In this document: positions 1-5,229 of the stretch, in pieces | Layout: every line of letters begins with the position of its first letter | Position numbering within the stretch: position 1 is the first letter of the stretch | NCBI GenBank assembly: GCA_017883105.1 | Contig: JADGOF010000194.1 | Coordinates: forward strand, 1 to 5,229 | DNA length: 5,229 nt | Direction of reading: 5' to 3' | From: Acidimicrobiales bacterium | Lineage (GTDB): Bacteria > Actinomycetota > Acidimicrobiia > Acidimicrobiales > RAAP-2 | Notes under the pieces: generated by a model | What the model was told of the DNA's origin: nothing | Seen by the model: only the letters and a program-made list of their open reading frames with translations | Databases searched by the model: none | Position numbers and translations under genes: made by a program

Positions 1-185
1 GCCAACGAGAAGTCCTCATGACTGCACCGGTCGCCGATGGCGTAGAAGTCGTCCTCGATACGGACCAGCGCCACCCGCAAGCCGGCCACGTCGAAGCGCT
101 TCGCCTGGCCCGGGGCCAGCTCGTCGCGGCCACAGAGTCGAACGGCCTTCCGGCCCTCCGTGGTGATGGGGGCTACCTCAGGCAC
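1..185 (-). CDS. Rieske-type [2Fe-2S] ferredoxin, SUF-linked (partial, 3' end outside window)
   Basis: The first 61 codons of a small Rieske-fold protein run off the left edge. The reading begins VPEVAPITTEGRKAVRLCGR and continues through a beta-rich stretch (FDVAGLRVALVRIEDDFYAIGDRCSHED). It shows the first half of the Rieske cluster motif, Cys-x-His at residues 54-56. The second half (Cys-x2-His) would lie about 15-17 residues later, outside the window. Such proteins are soluble one-electron carriers of the dioxygenase-ferredoxin type. In actinobacteria a gene like this commonly sits between sufD and sufC, which fits here; its exact partner in the SUF setting is unknown. The start is a GTG at 185, which overlaps the last 8 bases of sufD and has an AGGAG six bases upstream, so translational coupling is likely. 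The Rieske assignment is well supported by motif plus context; physiological role is inference. Confidence 0.87.
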   Translation of the reverse strand, partial: MPEVAPITTEGRKAVRLCGRDELAPGQAKRFDVAGLRVALVRIEDDFYAIGDRCSHEDFSL

Positions 186-1569
186 CGTGCACTCCTGTCC
201 GGTCGGCCAGGGCCCGACCGATCATTGAACGGGTGCCGGCGATGGGCACTTGATCGGCGATGTTCTCGAAGAAGCCGGCGATGATCAGACGCTCGGCGGT
301 GTCCGGTTCCACACCGCGGGACTCGAGGTAGTAGCGCTGGTCTTCATCCACCGGACCGACCGTGGACCCGTGACTGCACTTGACGTCGTTCTCCTCGATG
401 TCGAGATTGGGGACCGAATCGGCGTGGGCCCCTTCATCGAGGACCAGGTTGTGATTCGTCTGCATCGCGTCCGATCGGACGGCGCCCCGACGGACCCGGA
501 TCAGGCCGCTGTAGACCGAGTGCGAATGGTCGGCCACCGCACCCATGAAGAGCAGGTCACTGGTGGTGCGGGGTGCACGGTGATCCTGCAGGGTGCGGAA
601 ATCGAGCATCTGGTCGTCCCGACCGATGAAGGCGGCCCGCAGCATGCTGGTGCCGGACTCCCCGTCCAACGCCGAATCGGTGCGGAGCCGTGCGTAGCTC
701 CCACCCAGGGCGACGGCGAAGCTCTGCAGGGTGGCGTTGGCCCCAATGGTGCTGGCCTGATGGGCCAGTTGCCAGGTCTTCGAGCCCAACGCCTGAACGC
801 TGACATAAGCCAGCGACGAATCATCGGCTACCTGGATCTCAGTGACCGGGACGACCAAGTGCTCCAAAGTCGGTGCCGACCCCCGCACGCCGTTGGACGG
901 GACGTCGGCCAGCAGCCCGCTGGCCATGTCGACCACGATCTCGACCACACCCGCCGTGGACCCGGCGCCGTTGCGGATGACCGTTCGGGGGAATACGGCA
1001 TCGCCGGCTTTGCCGCCCACCACATGGATGATCACCACCGGGTCGTCGATGACTGCGTTCGGGCGCACGTCGACGATCACCGGGTCGATGGCAAAGGCGT
1101 CGTTGAGCAAGAGGAAGTCCTGGGGATCGGTGACCACCGAACCCAGCAGGTCTTCCATCTCTCCGTGCTCGGTGGCCCGTCCCAGCGTGAGCAGATCGTC
1201 TCCGACCGAGGAAGCCACCGTTGCCAACACGCCGTTGATGGTCACCACCAGACCCGAGCGCGGTCCGATGCTGTCCACCAGTGCGTGCATTCGGTCCGAT
1301 GGCGAGGGGCCAGGGTCATCGGTCGGGGACCCCGGTCCGGCGCCGACCGGATGGAAACGGTCCAGTTCCAGCTGGTCGATGCGGCTGTAACGCCACACCT
1401 CGTCCTTTTCGCTGGGCAGGGTAGACGAAGAGAAGGATTCGGCCGCCGCCCTCCGCCGGTGCTGCAACCAGGCAAGACCGGGAAGTGCGGCGGCGGATTC
1501 AGCGGTGAACGTGGACAGAAGGAAGGCCTCTCGCGCAAGGAGGCCCGGATGACGAGCCTCGCCCCTCAT
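178..1569 (-). CDS. sufD: Fe-S cluster assembly protein SufD
   Basis: SufD is a structural subunit of the cytoplasmic SufBC2D complex, where it pairs with SufB to build Fe-S clusters. The call is 463 aa. The N-terminal helical part has the family pattern FTAESAAALPG (21-31) and DEVWRYSRIDQLELDR (56-71). The beta-helix core follows, then a typical C-terminal region: LQDHRAPRTTSDLLFMGA (327-344), NLDIEENDVKCSHGSTVG (388-405) and a helical end. Cys398 and His400 in the KCSHG motif correspond to the conserved Cys/His pair of E. coli SufD (Cys358/His360) placed at the SufB-SufD interface. The open frame extends upstream to 2034, but that extension is only the antisense of the isomerase gene. ATG 1569 is the last conventional start before the conserved region, yet has no good Shine-Dalgarno; a rare CTG at 1518, preceded by GAGAGG, would fit family N-termini better. 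The product is certain, the exact start is not. Confidence 0.95.
   Translation of the reverse strand: MRGEARHPGLLAREAFLLSTFTAESAAALPGLAWLQHRRRAAAESFSSSTLPSEKDEVWRYSRIDQLELDRFHPVGAGPGSPTDDPGPSPSDRMHALVDSIGPRSGLVVTINGVLATVASSVGDDLLTLGRATEHGEMEDLLGSVVTDPQDFLLLNDAFAIDPVIVDVRPNAVIDDPVVIIHVVGGKAGDAVFPRTVIRNGAGSTAGVVEIVVDMASGLLADVPSNGVRGSAPTLEHLVVPVTEIQVADDSSLAYVSVQALGSKTWQLAHQASTIGANATLQSFAVALGGSYARLRTDSALDGESGTSMLRAAFIGRDDQMLDFRTLQDHRAPRTTSDLLFMGAVADHSHSVYSGLIRVRRGAVRSDAMQTNHNLVLDEGAHADSVPNLDIEENDVKCSHGSTVGPVDEDQRYYLESRGVEPDTAERLIIAGFFENIADQVPIAGTRSMIGRALADRTGVHGA
192..196 (-). promoter_or_regulatory. Ribosome binding site of the Rieske ferredoxin gene
   Basis: The minus strand reads AGGAG here, six bases before the GTG at 185 and inside the last codons of sufD. 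It decides the GTG start and supports coupled translation of the two proteins. Confidence 0.7.
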
Positions 1570-1573
1570 ACTA
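1568..1573 (-). promoter_or_regulatory. Possible -10 box for sufD
   Basis: The minus strand reads TAGTAT, overlapping the assigned ATG of sufD. It keeps the T1, A2, A5 and T6 of TATAAT and lies in one of the few AT-leaning spots here. No convincing -35 element was found 16-18 bp upstream. If it is real, transcription would start near 1561, inside the assigned gene, and translation would have to begin further in. A separate sufD promoter is expected because the isomerase gene interrupts read-through from sufB. Weak by sequence alone. Confidence 0.25.
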
Positions 1574-1609
1574 TCCGTCCACAGAACGGAGCCATCCGGG
1601 CCGACAGGT

Positions 1610-1641
1610 GGTCTCACCGAACGCCGGCGCGCGGTGAGACC
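1610..1641. promoter_or_regulatory. 32-bp near-perfect palindrome, candidate operator between sufD and the isomerase gene
   Basis: Left arm GGTCTCACCG (1610-1619) is the exact reverse complement of right arm CGGTGAGACC (1632-1641). Centred on the same axis is an 8-bp palindrome, CGCCGGCG (1622-1629). Only two positions on each side of the inner element fail to pair, so 28 of 32 bases are symmetric. It lies 14-45 bp upstream of the isomerase ATG and 41-72 bp upstream of the sufD ATG, in an 85-bp divergent intergenic region. If the isomerase transcript is leaderless, the palindrome covers the -35 region. The size and symmetry fit a dimeric (for example TetR-like) repressor site; an RNA hairpin is the alternative. 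The regulator is not visible in the window. Confidence 0.55.
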
Positions 1642-1647
1642 TACGCT
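1642..1647 (+). promoter_or_regulatory. Possible -10 box for the isomerase gene (leaderless start)
   Basis: TACGCT matches the TAnnnT core of a -10 box, and its 3' end is 7 bases before the ATG at 1655. There is no Shine-Dalgarno before that ATG. Together this suggests a leaderless mRNA starting at or next to the ATG, which is common in actinobacteria. No recognisable -35 hexamer is present; the expected place lies inside the palindrome. The evidence is modest. Confidence 0.35.
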
Positions 1648-1654
1648 TTGGGTC

Positions 1655-2509
1655 ATGACGTCCACACCCATCGCATCCTTCTCCTCCGAGGTCCTCACCA
1701 TCGAAACCGAGGGGCACGTGGCCACCCTGTGGCTGGATCGGCCCGAGAAGCGGAACGCCATGGGACCGGCCTTCTGGACCGATCTACCGCGGGCCGTGGA
1801 GGCCATCGGAAGCGACCCGGAGTTACGGGCCATGGTGATTGCCGCCCGTGGTCCCCATTTCTCCGTCGGACTGGACCTGGTGGCCATGGCCGGGCTGACC
1901 GGACCTTCGAATTCCGGACAGGGCGCACCCCTGTCCATGGCCGCCCGGGCGCGCTCAGCGCGGATGGAGATCCTCCGACTCCAGGCGTCGGTGACCGCCG
2001 TGGCCCAGTGCCCACTGCCGGTGATCGCCGCCATCCACGGCTACTGCATCGGAGGCGGCGTGGATCTGGTGGCCGCCTGCGACATCAGGATGGCCAGCGC
2101 CGATGCCCTGTTTTCGGTGCGCGAGGCCAAGGTGGCCATCGTGGCTGACATCGGGAGCCTGCAGCGCCTCCCCCACATCATCGGCAGGGGCCATCTGTCC
2201 GAGTTGGCCTACACGGGCAAGGACATCACCGCCGCCAGGGCGGAGGCGATCGGACTGGTCAACCAGGTCAGCGCTGATGCCGACGCCGTACTGGCCGACG
2301 CCAGAAGCTTGGCCGGGGAGATCGCGGCCAACTCACCGCTGGCGGTGCAGGGCACCAAGGCAGTCCTCATCGCCAGTGAAGGTCGTTCGGTTGCCGAGGG
2401 GCTGGACTACGTGGCGACCTGGAATGCGGGATTCCTCGCATCGGACGATCTCACCGAGGCGATGACCGCCTTCATGGAGAAGCGGCCGGCCCGGTTCACC
2501 GGCCGGTAG
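1655..2509 (+). CDS. Delta(3,5)-Delta(2,4)-dienoyl-CoA isomerase, crotonase superfamily (ECH1-like)
   Basis: This 284-aa protein has the crotonase fold and resembles ECH1 throughout. Visible landmarks are LDRPEKRNAM (27-36), the oxyanion-hole strand HFSVGLDL (68-75), PVIAAIHGYCIGGGVDL (122-138), ADIGSLQRLP (164-173) and DYVATWNAGF (251-260). The three acidic residues Asp137, Glu157 and Asp165 have the same spacing (20 and 8 residues) as Asp176, Glu196 and Asp204 of rat ECH1. This separates it from plain enoyl-CoA hydratases, which use two glutamates. The family converts 3,5-dienoyl-CoA to 2,4-dienoyl-CoA during beta-oxidation of fatty acids with odd-numbered double bonds. ATG 1655 was chosen over an in-frame GTG at 1634 because the GTG lies inside the palindrome and adds nothing family-like. 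The gene is transcribed against its suf neighbours and ends 9 bp from the convergent small gene. General enoyl-CoA hydratase is the fallback name. Confidence 0.88.
   Translation: MTSTPIASFSSEVLTIETEGHVATLWLDRPEKRNAMGPAFWTDLPRAVEAIGSDPELRAMVIAARGPHFSVGLDLVAMAGLTGPSNSGQGAPLSMAARARSARMEILRLQASVTAVAQCPLPVIAAIHGYCIGGGVDLVAACDIRMASADALFSVREAKVAIVADIGSLQRLPHIIGRGHLSELAYTGKDITAARAEAIGLVNQVSADADAVLADARSLAGEIAANSPLAVQGTKAVLIASEGRSVAEGLDYVATWNAGFLASDDLTEAMTAFMEKRPARFTGR
2486..2506 (+). terminator. GC-rich hairpin at the isomerase stop codon, possible weak terminator
   Basis: CCGG (2486-2489) pairs with CCGG (2503-2506), and CCGG (2491-2494) pairs with CCGG (2499-2502) around the loop TTCA, leaving a single bulged C at 2490. 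The stem ends right before the TAG at 2507-2509. There is no T tract on either strand, so it is not a classical intrinsic terminator. Its place between two convergent genes that stop 9 bp apart makes a role in slowing both transcripts reasonable. CCGG repeats also arise by chance in GC-rich genes. Confidence 0.3.
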
Positions 2510-2518
2510 GACCGGGGC

Positions 2519-2863
2519 TCAGCGCTTTCGCTTCCACCACCGGTGCTCTTTGCGCTCCGAGCGCTCGTCCTCCTTGCGCACTTCGGCGAGGAATTCGGGC
2601 CCGACGGCGTTGATGATGTCTTCGGCCTGATCGAGCAATGCGGCGGCTTCCTCACCCGGGACATCGGGCATGGGCTCGAGCGCCGGCTCGACCAGGGAGC
2701 CATGCGACCACCCGACATCGGCCAGACGGGGCGCATAGGACGGGCAGTTGTCCGGGCACTTCCACGGGGCCTCGGGAGCCAGATCGAGGATGCAGAACCT
2801 GGCGACCTCCCCGGAGTCGTAGGTCCGGCTCTGAAAGTTCTTGCACTCTTCCCTCATCGGCAT
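2519..2863 (-). CDS. Small four-cysteine protein of unknown function, next to sufB
   Basis: This 114-aa protein cannot be tied to a named family from sequence alone. Its first 45 residues carry four cysteines: Cys7 (EECKNF), Cys24 (ARFCILDLAP) and Cys36/Cys40 (WKCPDNCPSY), a pattern suited to binding one metal ion or an Fe-S cluster. After a proline-containing linker comes a predicted helix rich in Ala, Asp and Glu (about 70-95) and a strongly charged, basic end (about 96-114) finishing WWKRKR. No signal peptide or membrane segment is seen. The coding call rests on the clean frame, the compact cysteine motif and the same-strand position 110 bp after sufB. ATG 2863 was chosen because the Cys region follows at once; the open frame extends to 3019, but that part overlaps the sufB end. 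An ATG at 2857 is possible. A role linked to Fe-S assembly is inference from position and cysteines. Confidence 0.75.
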   Translation of the reverse strand: MPMREECKNFQSRTYDSGEVARFCILDLAPEAPWKCPDNCPSYAPRLADVGWSHGSLVEPALEPMPDVPGEEAAALLDQAEDIINAVGPEFLAEVRKEDERSERKEHRWWKRKR

Positions 2864-2973
2864 GGTGACATTCTGCCCTTCCCGCGACCTGGCGGAGGTA
2901 TCACCCGACCGCACCACCCGGTGCACGCATCGGAGCACGGGCTGCGTCTCTCGGAGTGGGCGGGCATGCCGAG
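2864..2973. other. 110-bp spacer between sufB and the small cysteine gene
   Basis: This non-coding gap is longer than expected inside a tight operon. It contains a short hairpin (GCACC 2911-2915, loop of four, GGTGC 2920-2924) without a T tract. On the minus strand CAGAAT (2875-2870) sits six bases before the ATG at 2863, a weak -10 candidate for a leaderless transcript. A GGGAAGGG tract lies a little further upstream, about 12 bases from the ATG, which is long for a Shine-Dalgarno. Whether the small gene is co-transcribed with sufB or has its own promoter cannot be settled here. Confidence 0.4.
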
Positions 2974-4374
2974 CTAGCCGATCGAGCCTTCCATCTGGAG
3001 CTCGATCAACCGACTCCACTCCACCGCGTACTCCATGGGGAGCGTGCGGGTGATCGGCTCGATGAATCCGTTGACGATCATCCCCATGGCCTGGGTCTCC
3101 GAAAGACCGCGACTCATCAGGTAGAAAAGTTGGTCATCGCCCACCTTGGAAACCGTGGCCTCGTGGCCGATGCGTGCATCGCGCTCGGCCACTTCCATGT
3201 ACGGCTTGGTCTCCGACACCGATGTGTCATCGAGGAGTAGCGCGTCACACCGGACGAAGCTCTTGGCGTGCTTGGCCCCTTCGTCCACGTGGACCAGACC
3301 CCGGTAGGTGGTGATGCCGGCATCCTTGGAGATCGACTTCGAGACGATGGTCGAAGTGGTCTCGGGAGCGGCGTGGACCATCTTGGCCCCGGCGTCTTGA
3401 TGCTGGCCGGCACCGGCATAGGCCACCGACAGCACTTCGCCTGAGGCCTTGGGCCCCATCAGGTAGACAGACGGGTACTTCATGGTGAGGCGCGAACCGA
3501 TGTTGCCGTCGATCCACTCCACGTGGGCCTCGGCTTCGGCCCGGGCCCGCTTGGTCACCAAGTTGTAGACATTGTTCGACCAGTTCTGAATGGTCGTGTA
3601 CGTGATGCGCGACCCTTCGAGTGCCACCAGCTCCACCACCGCCGAGTGCAGGGAATCGGTGGTGTACACCGGGGCCGAACAACCCTCGATGTAGTGCACC
3701 TGGGATCCGACATCGGCGATGATCAGGGTGCGTTCGAACTGACCCATGTTCTCCGCGTTAATGCGGAAGTAGGCCTGCAGCGGCTGGTCGACGATCACGT
3801 TCGGCGGGACGTAGATGAACGAGCCACCGGACCACACTGCCGAGTTCAGAGCGGCGAACTTGTTGTCGTTGGGGGGGATGATCGTCCCGAAGTACTTGCG
3901 GACCAGATCGGGGTACTCACGCACTGCGGTGTCCATGTCGCAGAAGATGATGCCCAGCGCCTCGAGATCCTCGCGGTTGCGGTGGAATACCACCTCGGAC
4001 TCGTACTGGGCGGTGACGCCGGCCAGGTACTTACGCTCCGCCTCGGGGATACCCAACTTCTCGTAGGTGTTCTTGATGGCTTCGGGGAGATCGTTCCAGT
4101 CCTCGACCTGCCCGGAGGTCGGCTTGATGTAGTAGTAGATGTCGTCGAAATCGAGGTCGGGCATGTTGACGGCGAACCATTCGGCCATCGGGCGCCTCTC
4201 GAAGCGCTGCAGGGCCCGCAGCCGGAAGTCCCGCATCCACTCCGGCTCTTTTTTCATCGCCGACATCTCGCGGACGATGGATTCGTTCAGGCCCTTCTTG
4301 GGCTTGAAGACGTAGTCCTCTTCATCGGACCACCCAAGCTTGTATTTTCCGAGGTCGAGATCGGTGGTCGTCAC
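2974..4374 (-). CDS. sufB: Fe-S cluster assembly scaffold protein SufB
   Basis: SufB is the core scaffold of the cytoplasmic SufBC2D complex: it receives sulfur from the SufS desulfurase system and assembles Fe-S clusters for transfer. The 466-aa protein has the usual full length and landmarks: helical N-terminus with EPEWMRDFRLRALQRF (43-58), YYYIKP (80-85), FCDMDTAVREYPDLVRKYFG (144-163), WSGGSFIYVPP (181-191), then the beta-helix domain and the C-terminal KSFVRCDALLLDDTS (371-385) and HEATVSKVGDDQLFY (404-418). Cys232 (GCSAP) and Cys376 (VRCDA) match the two cysteines important in E. coli SufB (Cys254, Cys405), and Glu405 fits the conserved cluster-assembly glutamate. There is no intein, unlike many mycobacterial SufB proteins. 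The start is GTG 4374 with AGGAG five bases upstream. It seems to be first in its transcript, with no sufR repressor gene upstream; instead a peptidase gene diverges from it. Confidence 0.97.
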   Translation of the reverse strand: MTTTDLDLGKYKLGWSDEEDYVFKPKKGLNESIVREMSAMKKEPEWMRDFRLRALQRFERRPMAEWFAVNMPDLDFDDIYYYIKPTSGQVEDWNDLPEAIKNTYEKLGIPEAERKYLAGVTAQYESEVVFHRNREDLEALGIIFCDMDTAVREYPDLVRKYFGTIIPPNDNKFAALNSAVWSGGSFIYVPPNVIVDQPLQAYFRINAENMGQFERTLIIADVGSQVHYIEGCSAPVYTTDSLHSAVVELVALEGSRITYTTIQNWSNNVYNLVTKRARAEAEAHVEWIDGNIGSRLTMKYPSVYLMGPKASGEVLSVAYAGAGQHQDAGAKMVHAAPETTSTIVSKSISKDAGITTYRGLVHVDEGAKHAKSFVRCDALLLDDTSVSETKPYMEVAERDARIGHEATVSKVGDDQLFYLMSRGLSETQAMGMIVNGFIEPITRTLPMEYAVEWSRLIELQMEGSIG

Positions 4375-4379
4375 ACGCG

Positions 4380-4385
4380 CTCCTG
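4380..4385 (-). promoter_or_regulatory. Ribosome binding site of sufB
   Basis: The minus strand reads CAGGAG, with five bases between it and the GTG at 4374. This is a strong Shine-Dalgarno and fixes the start on a GTG codon. Confidence 0.8.
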
Positions 4386-4390
4386 AGTTG

Positions 4391-4402
4391 CCGTCCGGAC
4401 GG
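4391..4402. promoter_or_regulatory. 12-bp perfect palindrome in the sufB leader
   Basis: CCGTCCGGACGG is a perfect inverted repeat lying 5 bp upstream of the sufB Shine-Dalgarno. It could be a protein-binding site or, in the mRNA, a small hairpin with loop CCGG just before the ribosome site. Its GC-rich make-up means chance is possible. It does not match any SufR or IscR site that I can recall. Confidence 0.3.
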
Positions 4403-4408
4403 GCAGCT

Positions 4409-4434
4409 GATTTCTCCTATACAGATAGTAACAA
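4409..4434 (-). promoter_or_regulatory. AT-rich block upstream of sufB, probable promoter region
   Basis: This is the most AT-rich short stretch in the intergenic region. On the minus strand it contains TTACTATCTGTATAGGAG, offering TACTAT or TATAGG as -10 boxes; neither has a clear TTGACA-like partner at normal spacing. CTAT and ATAG form a small inverted repeat around CTGT (4417-4428), which might be a regulator half-site pair. This is the expected place for the suf promoter, 35-60 bp before the sufB start, but the exact elements are uncertain. Confidence 0.4.
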
Positions 4435-4498
4435 CCCCGGGAGCACGACCGCACGGGATGCCCTGATCCCCATCGGAAAGTCGTGCCATCCTGGTCAG

Positions 4499-5229
4499 AT
4501 GCCTGACCACGAGCCCTCCCGCCGGCCCTCCAGGGCCGGAACACCACCGGTGCCCGAGCGGCGACCGGTCGAGCTGGTTGCCCACGGCGACGTCCGGATC
4601 GACGACTGGTTCTGGCTCCGGGACAAGGACGACCCTGACGTCATCGCTCATCTTACGGCCGAGAATGCCTACACCGAGGCGGTCATGGCCCCCACGGAGG
4701 CGCTTCGGGGCGCCCTGTTCGATGAGATCGTGGCCCGTATCGAGGAGACCGACCTCTCCGTTCCGGTCCGCAAAGGGCCCTGGATGTACTACAGCCGCAC
4801 CGTCGAGGGCAGCAGCTACGGCATCCACTGCCGGAGGCCGGTGGCCGACGACGACCGGAAAGGCGGCACCGAGAGTGAAGTGGTCCTGCTGGATGAGAAC
4901 GTGCTGGCAGAGGGTCATGACTACTTCGCAGTGGGAACTCTCGAGGTCAGCCCCGACCACCGCTGGCTGTTGTACTCGACCGACACCACCGGTGGCGAGC
5001 GGTACACCATGCGCTTCCGCGATCTGGTGACCGGGGACGAGTCGTCCGAGTCACTCGAAGACACCTCCTACGGTTCGGCCTGGGCGAACGACAATGCCAC
5101 CGTGTTCTTCGTCCGGATCGACGAGACCATGCGCCCCTATCAACTCTGGCGCCACCGGGTCGGCACCGATCCCGCCTCCGATGTGCTGGTGTTCGAGGAG
5201 ACCGACGACCGCTTCTACCTCGGGGTGGG
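4499..5229 (+). CDS. Oligopeptidase B-type S9A serine peptidase (partial, N-terminal part only)
   Basis: An uninterrupted frame starts at ATG 4499 and leaves the window after 243 codons, about a third of the usual roughly 700 residues. Oligopeptidase B cleaves short peptides after Arg or Lys in the cytoplasm. The visible part is the N-terminal lead and the start of the beta-propeller that gates the active site. Family landmarks are DDWFWLRDKDDPDVIAHL (35-52), ENAYTEAVMAPTEALRGALF (55-74), RKGPWMYYSRTVEGSSYGIH (91-110) and LAEGHDYFAVGTLEVSPD (136-153). The catalytic Ser-Asp-His triad lies in the missing C-terminal domain, so activity cannot be judged; a prolyl oligopeptidase relative is less likely given these motifs. 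The proline- and arginine-rich first 22 residues precede the conserved part and do not look like a signal peptide. The ATG lacks a clear Shine-Dalgarno. The gene diverges from sufB over a 124-bp gap. Confidence 0.9.
   Translation, partial: MPDHEPSRRPSRAGTPPVPERRPVELVAHGDVRIDDWFWLRDKDDPDVIAHLTAENAYTEAVMAPTEALRGALFDEIVARIEETDLSVPVRKGPWMYYSRTVEGSSYGIHCRRPVADDDRKGGTESEVVLLDENVLAEGHDYFAVGTLEVSPDHRWLLYSTDTTGGERYTMRFRDLVTGDESSESLEDTSYGSAWANDNATVFFVRIDETMRPYQLWRHRVGTDPASDVLVFEETDDRFYLGV

Noticed and set aside
1570..2034. N-terminal extension of the sufD frame up to an ATG at 2034
   Set aside because: It is the antisense of the isomerase gene, is low-complexity Arg/Ser/Pro-rich sequence and has no SufD family features.
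250..2148. 632-codon plus-strand open frame
   Set aside because: It runs antisense to sufD and then out of frame through the isomerase; the protein has no domain pattern. Long antisense frames are common in GC-rich codon use.
2911..2924. Short hairpin after sufB as a transcription terminator
   Set aside because: The stem is only 5 bp and no T run follows on the minus strand, so it is not called as a terminator.
2543..2977. 144-codon plus-strand open frame opposite the small cysteine gene
   Set aside because: The minus-strand frame has a compact cysteine motif and operon-like position; the plus-strand protein shows no pattern and would overlap the sufB end.
2974..4374. Intein in SufB
   Set aside because: Mycobacterial SufB often carries one, but this protein is continuous at 466 aa with no inserted splicing domain.
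3523..4386. 287-codon plus-strand open frame
   Set aside because: It is the antisense of sufB, which is unmistakable on the other strand, and has no recognisable domain.
4322..4960. 212-codon minus-strand open frame upstream of sufB
   Set aside because: It overlaps the start of sufB and is antisense to the clearly recognisable oligopeptidase B frame. It has no domain and would leave no space for the suf promoter.

Overview
The window reads as ordinary chromosomal DNA from a GC-rich actinobacterium. The evidence is strong third-position G/C in every real gene, GTG starts, and the actinobacterial gene order sufB / sufD / Rieske ferredoxin. My best guess is a member of the Acidimicrobiia, but that is an inference from overall protein flavour and was not tested.

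Layout. On the minus strand, running right to left, are sufB (4374-2974), a small four-cysteine protein (2863-2519), sufD (1569-178) and a Rieske-type ferredoxin cut by the left edge (185-1). Two genes lie on the plus strand. One is a crotonase-fold Delta(3,5)-Delta(2,4)-dienoyl-CoA isomerase (1655-2509), sitting between the small cysteine gene and sufD. The other is the N-terminal third of an oligopeptidase B-type S9 peptidase (4499-5229), divergent from sufB and cut by the right edge. The window is densely coded. The longest non-coding stretches are 124 bp (sufB/peptidase, divergent), 110 bp (sufB/small gene) and 85 bp (sufD/isomerase, divergent), and the two convergent genes stop only 9 bp apart.

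How it works together. SufB and SufD are the two scaffold subunits of the SUF iron-sulfur cluster assembly complex SufBC2D. The ATPase SufC is not in the window and would be expected just beyond the left edge, after the Rieske gene. The Rieske protein is itself a [2Fe-2S] client type and is translationally coupled to sufD by an 8-base overlap. The plus-strand isomerase splits the usual sufB-sufD operon, so sufD probably has its own promoter in the 85-bp divergent region. A 32-bp near-perfect palindrome lies there and is the best candidate regulatory site in the window. The isomerase belongs to beta-oxidation of unsaturated fatty acids and has no evident functional tie to iron-sulfur assembly.

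Nothing here amounts to a clearly new system. The items most worth a second look are the palindrome at 1610-1641, the four-cysteine protein following sufB, and the split suf cluster. No RNA genes, mobile elements, CRISPR arrays or long repeats were seen.
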